DNA of 36,148 nt. It comes from Colwellia sp. (lineage in GTDB: Bacteria; Pseudomonadota; Gammaproteobacteria; Enterobacterales; Alteromonadaceae). Location of the stretch: NCBI GenBank assembly GCA_013215465.1, contig JABSOW010000033.1:1-36148 (forward strand), given 5' to 3'. A model generated the notes under the pieces. That model saw nothing but the letters and a program-made list of their open reading frames with translations, ran no database searches and was not told the DNA's origin. Positions 17,454 through 25,561 of the stretch are shown here, one piece after another (position 1 is the first letter of the stretch; every line of letters starts with the position of its first letter). Both the position numbers and the translations under genes were made by a program.

Positions 17454-18083
17454 ATGAAACTATACCATTGCCGCGATTCTCGTTCTCTAAGGCCATTATG
17501 GACCCTAGAAGAGTTACAGCTAGACTATGAGCTGATTACTATGGAGTTTCCACCAAGATATAATCATAACGGTTATCTAGAGATCAACCCATTAGGCACA
17601 GTGCCTACCTTTATTGATGGCGCATTGACTATGACAGAGTCTTCCGCTATTTGTCAGTATTTAGTTGATAACTATGGACTCAGTGATATTGGATTAACGG
17701 CTAAGCATCCAGAATATGGTGATTATCTAAACTGGATACATAGAAGCGATACAACCTTTACGTTTCCACAAGCGCTGATCTTAAGGTATGACCGCTATGA
17801 AAAGCCCGAGCGCAAACAGCCACAAGTGGTGACTGACTATAAGCAATGGTTTAACTCTCGTTTACGTAGTATTGAATCTAAGCTTAAAAACAGCGATTAC
17901 CTTTGTGCAGGAAAATTTACCATAGCCGATATCTGTGTAGGGTATGCGTTATTTCTTGCACAAGAAATAAATAATGATGAATACTTTGGTCCACATACAC
18001 GCGCCTATTTGAAACGATTAACAGCACGGGATGCCTTTAAATCAGCGATGGAGAAGCAAAAACATCTCGCTTCCATTTTCTAA
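17454..18083 (+). CDS. glutathione S-transferase family protein
   Basis: GST-fold protein of 209 residues. The thioredoxin-like N-terminal domain starts MKLYHCRDSRSLRPLWTLEE, with Ser in the position of the glutathione-activating residue, and includes NPLGTVPTFIDG (cis-Pro) and MTESSAICQYL (gamma-glutamyl binding). The helical C-terminal domain has CAGKFTIADICVGYAL. The substrate is unknown. Located inside an acyl-CoA cluster, it may process a cyclic or electrophilic intermediate. The frame is open to TTG 17418 and GTG 17421, but the family fold begins at ATG 17454, which is preferred. Confidence 0.82.
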   Translation: MKLYHCRDSRSLRPLWTLEELQLDYELITMEFPPRYNHNGYLEINPLGTVPTFIDGALTMTESSAICQYLVDNYGLSDIGLTAKHPEYGDYLNWIHRSDTTFTFPQALILRYDRYEKPERKQPQVVTDYKQWFNSRLRSIESKLKNSDYLCAGKFTIADICVGYALFLAQEINNDEYFGPHTRAYLKRLTARDAFKSAMEKQKHLASIF

Positions 18084-18173
18084 CTAAAGCATCGACACTT
18101 TTTACTATCACCGAGTGAATTTGAATTGAAGCGGTAACACATAATCTAAACGGGAGAATATAAACACTACAAG

Positions 18174-18188
18174 TGTCATTTCATGACA
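18174..18188. promoter_or_regulatory. TGTCAT-TTC-ATGACA palindrome
   Basis: Perfect 6-base inverted halves with a three-base centre, 60 bases upstream of the MaoC/dehydrogenase remnant. The same half-site occurs in the inverted repeat at 15640-15681, which suggests a shared cluster regulator. Inference only. Confidence 0.35.
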
Positions 18189-18247
18189 TTTATTGCGTTG
18201 ATATAAACTGCTAGATTAGTCGCTATCAACAGCTACATGAGATTTAA

Positions 18248-18562
18248 ATATTAAATAAAGCCGATATAGGAAAAATTTTTCCTTCCGTCACCTCTTACGT
18301 TGAAAAAGGTCGTTTACGATTTTTTGCTAAAGAAGCTGTTGGCGCTATTGCCATGACAGAGCCTGGTGCAGGTAGCGATTAAAAGGCAATGAAAACATCG
18401 GCAAAAAAGGTGGATGGGGGATATTTAATTAAAGGTAACAAGTTAGAAAAATTAGGTATTCATTCACAAGATACTTCTGAGCTATTTTTTGAAGATGTTT
18501 TTGTAGCTGATAGTGCATTATTAGGTTCATTAAATACAGGTTTTATTGCATTAATGAAATAA
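18248..18562 (+). pseudogene. MaoC-dehydratase::acyl-CoA dehydrogenase chimeric remnant
   Basis: One frame shows pieces of two genes. Bases 18251-18337 encode NKADIGKIFPSVTSYVEKG and RLRFFAKEA, matching the N-terminal half of MaoC-like (FAS1-type) dehydratases. Without a gap it continues as VGAIAMTEPGAGSD, the acyl-CoA dehydrogenase substrate segment, then a stop TAA at 18380-18382. Next comes KAMKTSAKKVDGGYLIKGNK, which jumps directly to LEKLGIHSQDTSELFFEDVF; about 50 residues (the TFITNG region) are missing compared with the intact dehydrogenase upstream. It ends at FIALMK and a stop at 18560-18562, without the C-terminal domain. At least three lesions are needed. It shows that the ancestral cluster had a dehydratase and a second dehydrogenase. 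Confidence 0.85.
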
Positions 18563-18597
18563 GTTTATCAATAATAATAAAGAGAAATTAGAACATT

Positions 18598-19773
18598 ATG
18601 GCTGCATTATCCAACTTAAAAATATTAGACTTTTCTACCTTACTACCAGGGCCTTTTGCTACCTTATTACTAGCCGATTTAGGAGCAAAAGTACTTCGTG
18701 TTGAAGCACCTGATCGGATCGATTTGATCCGTCATTTAGGTGCTATGGATAACGATGCATCATTTACTCATCGTTATTTAAATCGTTCGAAAAAGTCACT
18801 GGGGTTAAATTTAAAATCGCCTGAAGCTATTGCAGTCATTAAAGATCTAATTAAAGAGTATGACGTAGTAGTCGAACAATTTCGCCCCGGTGTTATGGCC
18901 AAATTAGGTTTAGGTTACGAGACATTAAAAGAAATTAATCCTAAGCTAATTTATTGTTCATTAACGGGGTATGGGCAGACGGGCCCTTACCGTAATCGTG
19001 CTGGTCATGATAATAATTTCTTAGCTATATCAGGAATTACAGATCATAGCCGACGTCAAGGACAAACCCCTTGTCCAGCGGGTATACAAATTGCCGATGT
19101 TGCAGGTGGTTCAATGCACTTAGCTACTGGGCTATTAGCCGCAGTTATTCAACGCCTAGAAACTGGCGAGGGACAATATATTGATATCAGTATCACTGAT
19201 GCTGCCTTTACACTGAACTCTATAACTTCGGCTTCAGTTTTAAATGCTAATAGTGATATAGGTCCAGAAACAGAAATACTCAATGGGCAACAGTTTTATG
19301 ATTATTATGAAACCATTGATGGACGTTATTTTTCGGTAGGTGGTTTAGAGCCTCAGTTTAAGAAAGCGTTATGTGAACTATTGAACATGCAAGGTGATCA
19401 CAAATTATTAATTTCAGATAAACTCGAAGATCAAAAAGTCTTTAAAGAAAAACTTACTGCTGAATTAAAAACGCGTCAATATAAGGATTGTTTAACCTTA
19501 TTTGCAAATGCGGATGCCTGTGTTGAACCCGTATTAACGCTAAAAGAAGCTTGCCAACATAAACAACTGGTAAGCCGCAATATGATCGTAGACGTTGATG
19601 GCACCAAGCAAATTGGCTGTGCAATTAAAATGTCTAAAAGTAAGCCTGTTTTCACTACTAAAGGTGGTCATATTGGTGAACACAATGAATTGTTAAAAAC
19701 TGAATTTGGCTACAGTGAAGAGCAATTTTATCAACTTAAAGTCTGTGGCGCTTTTGGTGTAAATAGCAAATAA
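18598..19773 (+). CDS. alpha-methylacyl-CoA racemase / family III CoA-transferase
   Basis: CaiB/BaiF-fold protein of 391 residues. The motif set points to the racemase branch: His137 in AGHDNNFLAISG, Asp167 in IQIADVAGGS and Glu251 in SVGGLEPQF correspond in order and spacing to the catalytic His126, Asp156 and Glu241 of Mycobacterium MCR. It would interconvert (2R)- and (2S)-methylacyl-CoA so that branched chains can enter beta-oxidation. This agrees with the SCP-x thiolase in the same cluster. DFSTLLPGPFATLLLADLGA at the N-terminus is the family start, and AGAGA-like sequence precedes the ATG. A CoA-transferase role cannot be excluded without assay. Confidence 0.85.
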   Translation: MAALSNLKILDFSTLLPGPFATLLLADLGAKVLRVEAPDRIDLIRHLGAMDNDASFTHRYLNRSKKSLGLNLKSPEAIAVIKDLIKEYDVVVEQFRPGVMAKLGLGYETLKEINPKLIYCSLTGYGQTGPYRNRAGHDNNFLAISGITDHSRRQGQTPCPAGIQIADVAGGSMHLATGLLAAVIQRLETGEGQYIDISITDAAFTLNSITSASVLNANSDIGPETEILNGQQFYDYYETIDGRYFSVGGLEPQFKKALCELLNMQGDHKLLISDKLEDQKVFKEKLTAELKTRQYKDCLTLFANADACVEPVLTLKEACQHKQLVSRNMIVDVDGTKQIGCAIKMSKSKPVFTTKGGHIGEHNELLKTEFGYSEEQFYQLKVCGAFGVNSK

Positions 19774-19985
19774 CCATTTTAAAATGATAGGAAATATAAA
19801 TAATGGCTTATGTAATTATTGTGAGCATACGGTAACAATAGTATTTAATAATAAAGCGTTACTGAATACGCCAAAACTTTAGTAAATTGACACGTTAGAA
19901 TAATGATTTTACCGCGACAAGTTTGATATTGTTAATTAATAGCTTTGAACAAGTAAAATATTAAAAATAATATCTAAGGCGAACT

Positions 19986-20433
19986 ATGAGTACCTATATC
20001 GGATTAAGTCAAATTGTTGAACGTAATGCACAAGTTAATGGTAACCATGCTGCAACCATAACAGACAAAGTAACTTGTACATGGAAGGAAGTTCGCCATC
20101 ATATTGCCTGTGTTGCAAAATGTTTAGGTGATAATGGTGTTCGTCAAGACGACAAGATTGCCATTCTGAGTGTAAATTCTGCTATGTATCTAGAGAGTTT
20201 ATTTATTCCTTCTTGGATGGGTGCTGTTTGTGTTCCGCTTAATACTCGTTGGTCTGACCCGAGAAAATATTTATGCCATTGAAGACAGTGGTTCTTCAGT
20301 ACTATTTTTTGATGATGCTTTTTATGAAACAAATTGTCCCGACTGGGCCTTATCCTATAACGATATGACTCGTTCAGGTGAAGAAGTCACAAGTGTCACC
20401 AAAGGCGGTGACGCGATGGCCTTCATTTTGTAT
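19986..20433 (+). pseudogene. acyl-CoA synthetase (AMP-forming) N-terminal remnant
   Basis: Bases 19986-20257 encode the N-terminal lobe of an acyl-CoA ligase (YIGLSQIVERNAQ, then CVPLNTRWS). One extra C in the run at 20258-20260 shifts the frame; without it the text runs RWSDRENIYAIEDSGSSVLF, a normal ligase reading, and continues in the other frame to GGDAMAFILY at 20433. There the gene stops, just before the AMP-binding P-loop (TSGTTG) would appear. About 70 percent of the enzyme is missing, so no activity is possible. The cut end abuts the 3' end of the antisense AraC gene, so a deletion removed everything between them. Confidence 0.9.
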
Positions 20434-21425
20434 TTATAAGGTGAACATCCAGTCCAACGTGTAAATGCGCGGCTAAAAGAGGCTAATTCACTAAAGCCAC
20501 ATCGCTGTGCTATTTCATCAAACGACTTCTGAGTATGCTCTAAATAATATAACGCTTTACGTTGGCGAACATCATCTTTAAGTTGCATATAACAAGTATT
20601 CTGGTTGGAGAGTTTACGTTGTATTGTTCTTATTGACATACCTAATTGCTGAGCGATTTTTTCCTGGTTTGGGAATTTTGAATACGAACTTGCAGCGAGT
20701 ATATTTTTTATTTGCTCTGTTGTACTTAAAGTATCGCTTGAATAATTAGTCAATGATAAAGGAACTTTTAAGTAGGATTTAACCTTTTCAAATTCACATC
20801 TGATGGGTTCGTTCAACCATGACTTGTCAAATACTATTTCGTAATACGTTTGCCCAAATCGAAGAGGGCAATTATAAAGGAATTGATAATCACTAAGGTG
20901 ATTAGATGTTTGCTCTTCTAAATTAACATAATTTAATACTAATTCTTTTCTTATCAATAAAGATATCAGCTTCTTTGATATGTAGAGAAATAGCGTAGCA
21001 ATTAAAGAGTAAAAGCGTTCCTCCTTTACTTGTGGGGCATATTGCCACCGAACAATATCACCCTCAATAATTATTTTAGATCCCGTAGCACTGTGGGATA
21101 CATAAAATACCTGCTCAATAGCCTTTAAAGCTTGTTTTAACGTGAGTTCAACACTTGCTGATTTCACCATTAACTCTACAGAGCTCCTTGACAATTTTGC
21201 CATTGTAGCGCCTAATAATTCATCATCAGCGTATTCAAGTAACAGTTGATATGCTTTGACAATATAACTTTTAGAAATAATCACTTGAGGGTCTTCAATT
21301 GATTTTATCGACAAACCAATTTGTTTAGCAAAAGCCTCTTTTTTAAAGCCAATAGATTCAGCAAGTAAACAAAATTCTCTAACATATCGATTACTTGTAA
21401 ATAATTTATCACTATATGAAAACAT
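20355..21425 (-). CDS. AraC-family regulator with arabinose-binding-like N-terminal domain
   Basis: Regulator of the OruR/ArgR-like AraC subfamily: an N-terminal Arabinose_bd-type domain (about 1-220) and a C-terminal double helix-turn-helix. Its first helix pair lies near KIAQQLGMSIRTIQRKL and its second in SFDEIAQRCGFSELASFSRA. The normal protein should end near GCSPYKYK, residue 333. The remaining 23 residues are read from the antisense strand of the ligase remnant, so the original end was lost by a deletion and replaced by read-through. Both DNA-binding helices survive, so it may still work. It is the probable regulator of the acyl-CoA cluster. Start ATG 21425; AGAGG lies rather far upstream. 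Confidence 0.85.
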   Translation of the reverse strand: MFSYSDKLFTSNRYVREFCLLAESIGFKKEAFAKQIGLSIKSIEDPQVIISKSYIVKAYQLLLEYADDELLGATMAKLSRSSVELMVKSASVELTLKQALKAIEQVFYVSHSATGSKIIIEGDIVRWQYAPQVKEERFYSLIATLFLYISKKLISLLIRKELVLNYVNLEEQTSNHLSDYQFLYNCPLRFGQTYYEIVFDKSWLNEPIRCEFEKVKSYLKVPLSLTNYSSDTLSTTEQIKNILAASSYSKFPNQEKIAQQLGMSIRTIQRKLSNQNTCYMQLKDDVRQRKALYYLEHTQKSFDEIAQRCGFSELASFSRAFTRWTGCSPYKYKMKAIASPPLVTLVTSSPERVISL

Positions 21426-21695
21426 TTGTTAATTGGCACCTCTATTTTTTAACTAAACTGATTTTAAGCCATCGTATTCTATATTGATTTAGCTTTATAC
21501 GCCAAAATATAACGAAACTAACACCTGGTATCATATTGAATTAAAAAGATAATTGATACTTTTATATAACTTATAAAAATAGAAGTTTCATAAATAACAA
21601 CATAGTTAAAGGTTTACTTTTAAGACGTTTTTAATTAAAAAGTTTACTTGTGGTGGCTAAGTTTTAGCATATTCTAAAGCATTATTAACGATTAA

Positions 21696-22291
21696 ATAAG
21701 AGAATGAAGCATGCAGTTTTGCATTTCGAAAGTTAACGCCACCGCTACGGAAACCTTTTGTCCAAAAAGCATAAACCATGGTATTTTCTTTAACTTATAA
21801 TCAACACCAAGTTTAGGGGTTACACTGGTCCATTCAAGCTCTAAATCAAGCCACTTTCCTTCACAAATATAAGTACCCACATCTGTACATTTACCGTCGG
21901 TAGAGTCAATAATAGATGCCTTTTTTTCTTCAATAGTATAACGCGCGCCGGCAGAAATAGGAGGTTTATCTGAAATATGATAATCGGTTCTAATGAATGC
22001 GCCATATGAGGTATGGTCCATTAAACCACCTAGTACAAATTTAAGTGCTCCTCCAGCAATATAATAGTCTTCTGAATATTCAATATCTTGATGGAAATAA
22101 TAATGCCCAAGGGTCAAATCTAGTTTGCCGTCCATTAGGGTTGTTGCATAGCGTCATTCGTTACTGATTTGATCTTGTATAGTCGTACCGTTTAGTTCAA
22201 AAATAGAAGTCATCTCACCATCAGGGCGTTTAGTACGCATACTTACTGCACCACCCGTCACGTTACGACCAAAAAATAACCCTTCATCCTG
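21696..22291 (-). pseudogene. TonB-dependent receptor remnant
   Basis: Read on the minus strand from 22291, the frame gives GLFFGRNVTGGAVSMRTKRP, the end of a TonB-receptor plug domain. It then meets a stop TGA and continues in frame with LTLGHYYFHQDIEYSEDYY, the mid-barrel region; some 250 residues between them are gone. The barrel part runs on through ISAGARYTIEEKKA and TSVTPKLGVDYKL. It then shifts frame: the correct reading MVYAFWTKGFRSGGVNFRNA is found one frame over at about 21778-21710. The signal peptide, most of the plug and the C-terminal barrel are absent. It lies behind the AraC gene and was probably the outer-membrane importer for the substrate of the acyl-CoA cluster. Confidence 0.88.
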
Positions 22292-22436
22292 CTATTATCC
22301 TTTTTGATAGTCAATCGGGTTGTGTGGGGTACGAAAAAACAAGCAACCTTTGTAGATTGTTGAGTATACGTGCGTCGAAAATTTAAAACTTCCAGACTTT
22401 GACACTGAAAGTCCCTATTCCCTGAATTTTAAGCTC

Positions 22437-23819
22437 CTATCTCGCTATGAACTCTAACACCGTAGCGTTAATACAAAATCTTGGTTGTCCATTTGGTCCA
22501 TCTGGAAATACGTGACCCAAATGAATACCTGACGTTTTAGAGCGAATTTCTGTTCGTACCATACCGTAACGATTATCGGGTTTTTCAATGATTGAACCGT
22601 CAACTGCTTTTGTAAAAGATAACCAACCAGAGCCAGAATTAAAACGGTCACGAGTATCAAATAATGGTGCGCCACTTAGCTTATCAATAAAAACACCATC
22701 GGGCGTGTTGTTAAATATTTCATATTCTTTACAAAATCGACCATCAGTTCCTTCATCGAAAGCGACATTAAAGGCTTCACTTTTTCCTAATTTAAAAACA
22801 CCTAAGGCTTTATAAAACTGCTCAGGGCTCATGTATCCTTGCCTACCAAATACTTCTTTACCGTCTTCAATAAATAAAATAGTGGGTGTTGCCCAAGTTT
22901 CAGTTTTTATCGTTAAGCCATGCAGCTGGCTTGCTAGGCGAAAGTTTATGGCAATTGTGCCTTTATAATCATTCACTACATTCTTTTTGAATTTTTCACA
23001 ATAAGGGCAATAATTTTCAGATTCAATTACCACAATATGTTTGCCGTTTAATAATGATGAATTATCAGTTTTCTGCTTAGCTAGTTTACTGTCATTGGCA
23101 TCAAATTTAACGCCAGTAGCATGATCTGGGCAGTAGCCATTTGGATTTTTTACTAAATAGTCTTGATGGTATTGCTCAGCGGCAAAAAATTCAGTCAGTG
23201 AAGTTATTTTGGTTGCTATTTTTCCATAACCAGCGTCTATTAATAGTTGTTGATACTGGTTAGTTACTTTTAATGCAATCTCATTTTGTTGTTTATTACT
23301 GGTTAATATCGTTGAACGATATTGAGTTCCCACATCATTGCCTTGGCGATTAAGCTGAGTTGGATCATGTCCCTCATAGTAATTATGTAAAATAGTTTCT
23401 AAGCTGACCATTGAGCTATTAAAAACAACTTTAACGACTTCTGCATGATTATTTACATTGAATTTATGCTTTCTCTTAGTAATTTCTCGATAAGTAGCGC
23501 TGACGTTCTTACCATCGGCATAACCTGATATAGCGTCAACAACTCCTGGAATTGCTTGATATCTTTTTTCAGCCCCCCAGAAACAACCAGCACCTAATAC
23601 AATGCTCTCTAAATGCGCTGTTGCCGGCATTTTGTTCGTTGGTTTTGCTGATGTTGCTATCATTTTTTCGATATCAGTATGAATTTTAGTTGAGTTTGTC
23701 GCTGTATATTCTGTGGATTTCGGAGTCAGAGAATATAACGTAAGTATTGATACTACGGCGATAGCTGTGATTAGCGATATTAATTTCATCGATACTTTTT
23801 TCATAGGGGTGGTTTTCAT
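22437..23819 (-). CDS. membrane-anchored MsrA-thioredoxin-MsrB fusion
   Basis: Three-domain methionine sulfoxide reductase of 460 residues. A single N-terminal membrane segment (about 12-33) should anchor it with the enzymes in the periplasm. The MsrA domain (about 70-235) has the catalytic GAGCFWGAEKRYQ with Cys79. The central thioredoxin-like domain has CPYC at 271-274. The MsrB domain (from about 355) has SGSGWLSF, IHLGHVFPDG and RFCINA with Cys449. The last MsrB signature residues are present and no zinc CxxC pairs are seen. The Neisseria PilB order is thioredoxin-MsrA-MsrB, so a central thioredoxin is less usual. ATG 23819 with AGGA about eight bases before it is preferred to TTG 23837. 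It is divergent from the AraC/HDOD gene. Confidence 0.9.
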   Translation of the reverse strand: MKTTPMKKVSMKLISLITAIAVVSILTLYSLTPKSTEYTATNSTKIHTDIEKMIATSAKPTNKMPATAHLESIVLGAGCFWGAEKRYQAIPGVVDAISGYADGKNVSATYREITKRKHKFNVNNHAEVVKVVFNSSMVSLETILHNYYEGHDPTQLNRQGNDVGTQYRSTILTSNKQQNEIALKVTNQYQQLLIDAGYGKIATKITSLTEFFAAEQYHQDYLVKNPNGYCPDHATGVKFDANDSKLAKQKTDNSSLLNGKHIVVIESENYCPYCEKFKKNVVNDYKGTIAINFRLASQLHGLTIKTETWATPTILFIEDGKEVFGRQGYMSPEQFYKALGVFKLGKSEAFNVAFDEGTDGRFCKEYEIFNNTPDGVFIDKLSGAPLFDTRDRFNSGSGWLSFTKAVDGSIIEKPDNRYGMVRTEIRSKTSGIHLGHVFPDGPNGQPRFCINATVLEFIAR

Positions 23820-24116
23820 CGTTATATCCTGATTCAACTGTTGAAGAGAGGTTGATTTGTTAAACTTACCCTAAATTATAACCCTCTTATATCCGTATTT
23901 AATCACTGAATTATCACAATTTCATCACAATAGATGAATATATTCCCATAGTGTTATTTGTTATGAACGTAAAAGGTAATATAAATAGACAAATCAAACG
24001 CTTAAACTGTATAGTTGCTAGCTTCTATTAACAAAGCGAATAATAGGTGTAGTTACTCGAGCAATTATTAATAGAGTAAACAGTATTTATTCCGTTAATT
24101 TACTGGCACAATTTAA

Positions 24117-25268
24117 ATGAATCATAAACCATTAGTTCTCACTGCAGCGGTGAATACATTATTAACAAAAAGTGCTGTACCAGCAACGCTCACTATAGAG
24201 CAATGTGCAGTAGCATTAGCGATGAGTATGACTTCTTTTCGTCGTAAACTTAGTCAAGAAGAAACTACCTTTAAGCTTATTCAGCAAAAATATTTGAATG
24301 AGTTATGCGTACACGACTTACTGACTAAACACGTGAATATTGATAGTTTAGTTATAAAGTTAGGTTACTCTGAACGAGCTACTTTTGAGCGAGCTTTTCG
24401 AAATAAGTTTGGTATTACGCCTGTTAAATTTCGTGAGTTATCACTTGTTGGTGATGATAAATACACTAAACAAAATTTAAGTTTTATCGCACAAAATATG
24501 CCGCCTTTATCTGATAGTTGCCAACAGTTAATCGCAGAAAAAGATCAAGACAGTTTTGACTTACAGCGTGTGATCGAGATTATCGCTAAAGATCCTATTT
24601 TTATGGGGCGTTTGATGGGGCTTGCAAGTAGAGCTATTTACGGTAAAACACCCAACAATATTCAAGAGGCGATCGGTCGAAGTTTGGGTATCAATACCGT
24701 GGTTAATTTAGCGGTTGTTTATGCGGTAAAAGACGCGTTAGCAGAACACGTTGATCAAGAAGTTATTAATCAATCTACCTATGCTTTTGTAATGGCACCT
24801 AAATTGTTCCAAATGATGCGAAAGTCAGCCGGTATTAAGATTAAGTTTGATATTTCCCTTACAGAGCCAATGTTAGTATTTGCCTTACTAGGGGTGTTAT
24901 TACTGTGTCATAAAAGTGCGCCTAAACATCAACTGATGCTACATTCATTGCGAGGTATTGATGATTTAGGCTCACTCAATCATCACGTTCATGAAACAAT
25001 GGATATGAGTATATTTTCAGCTTCAACGTTAATGTTATCTTTATGGCATATTGATGCCAGTGTCATTAAGCAACTTAACCATTTAGACAAAGTGAGTAAG
25101 CAACAAATCAAGGGAACTATACAAGATGAATTAGTACTCTTTATGTTGTCTTGCTTATATGCTTTAGCAACAGGGCGTAAAGATCTTAGTGAATTGGAGC
25201 AAAAAGCGGAATTGCTAAACCTTGATGGTTTTAGTGAAGTTAAGGCAATGTTCTTTACCGGTAATTGA
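24117..25268 (+). CDS. AraC-type HTH fused to HDOD domain
   Basis: Protein of 383 residues with an unusual layout. Residues about 20-110 are an AraC-family DNA-binding domain: a first helix pair near TIEQCAVALAMSMTSFRRKL and a second near SLVIKLGYSERATFERAFRN, followed by FGITPVKFREL. From about 120 to 330 it is an HDOD domain: MPPLSDSCQQLIAEK, IIAKDPIFMGRLMGLASRA, NNIQEAIGRSLGINTVVNLA. HDOD domains are non-catalytic relatives of HD hydrolases, used in signal-dependent regulation; the normal AraC order with a sensor in front is inverted here. It is divergent from the Msr fusion across 297 bases, so it may regulate it. Target and signal are unknown. Confidence 0.85.
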   Translation: MNHKPLVLTAAVNTLLTKSAVPATLTIEQCAVALAMSMTSFRRKLSQEETTFKLIQQKYLNELCVHDLLTKHVNIDSLVIKLGYSERATFERAFRNKFGITPVKFRELSLVGDDKYTKQNLSFIAQNMPPLSDSCQQLIAEKDQDSFDLQRVIEIIAKDPIFMGRLMGLASRAIYGKTPNNIQEAIGRSLGINTVVNLAVVYAVKDALAEHVDQEVINQSTYAFVMAPKLFQMMRKSAGIKIKFDISLTEPMLVFALLGVLLLCHKSAPKHQLMLHSLRGIDDLGSLNHHVHETMDMSIFSASTLMLSLWHIDASVIKQLNHLDKVSKQQIKGTIQDELVLFMLSCLYALATGRKDLSELEQKAELLNLDGFSEVKAMFFTGN

Positions 25269-25309
25269 TTGCCAGTGCCGTAATTGCTAATTTGACATTA
25301 ATAAGGGGC

Positions 25310-25358
25310 AACTTTCTCAGCCACTCTTATAATAAGAGGGGGGCTGACCGAGAAAGTT
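25310..25358. terminator. long imperfect hairpin between convergent genes
   Basis: AACTTTCTC at 25310-25318 pairs with GAGAAAGTT at 25350-25358, with inner pairing of AGCC/GGCT and CTCTTAT/ATAAGAG. It lies between the HDOD gene and the PEP-CTERM fragment and would serve as a two-way terminator. AATAAGAGGGGGGCTGACCG in the right arm gives bulges, so the stem is interrupted. Confidence 0.5.
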
Positions 25359-25369
25359 TAATCGGTTGG

Positions 25370-25561
25370 TTATTTGCTATTTCGACTCTTATGTTGGCGG
25401 CGAACTAATAAGGCAAAACCCATTAATGATAATGCGAATGCTGAAGGTTCGGGAACATCAACAGCCGGGCCATTACTAATTTGTACTAATGATATATTAT
25501 CAAGTAAACCACCAAGGGAATAATTCCCCTCTTTTATACGAGCGGCATGCTTTAAGTTTTC
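25370..25561 (-). pseudogene. C-terminal fragment of a PEP-CTERM protein
   Basis: About 64 residues remain of an exported protein. The end carries a complete PEP-CTERM sorting signal: VPEP, a hydrophobic segment SAFALSLMGFALLV and a basic tail RRQHKSRNSK. This is the signal handled by exosortase/archaeosortase-like enzymes that attach surface proteins. The preceding [12 protein letters not shown] is the usual last strand of such surface domains. The 5' part is missing: the open frame runs directly into the IS3-family transposase remnant, and no N-terminal part is recognisable on the far side of the element. Confidence 0.8.
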
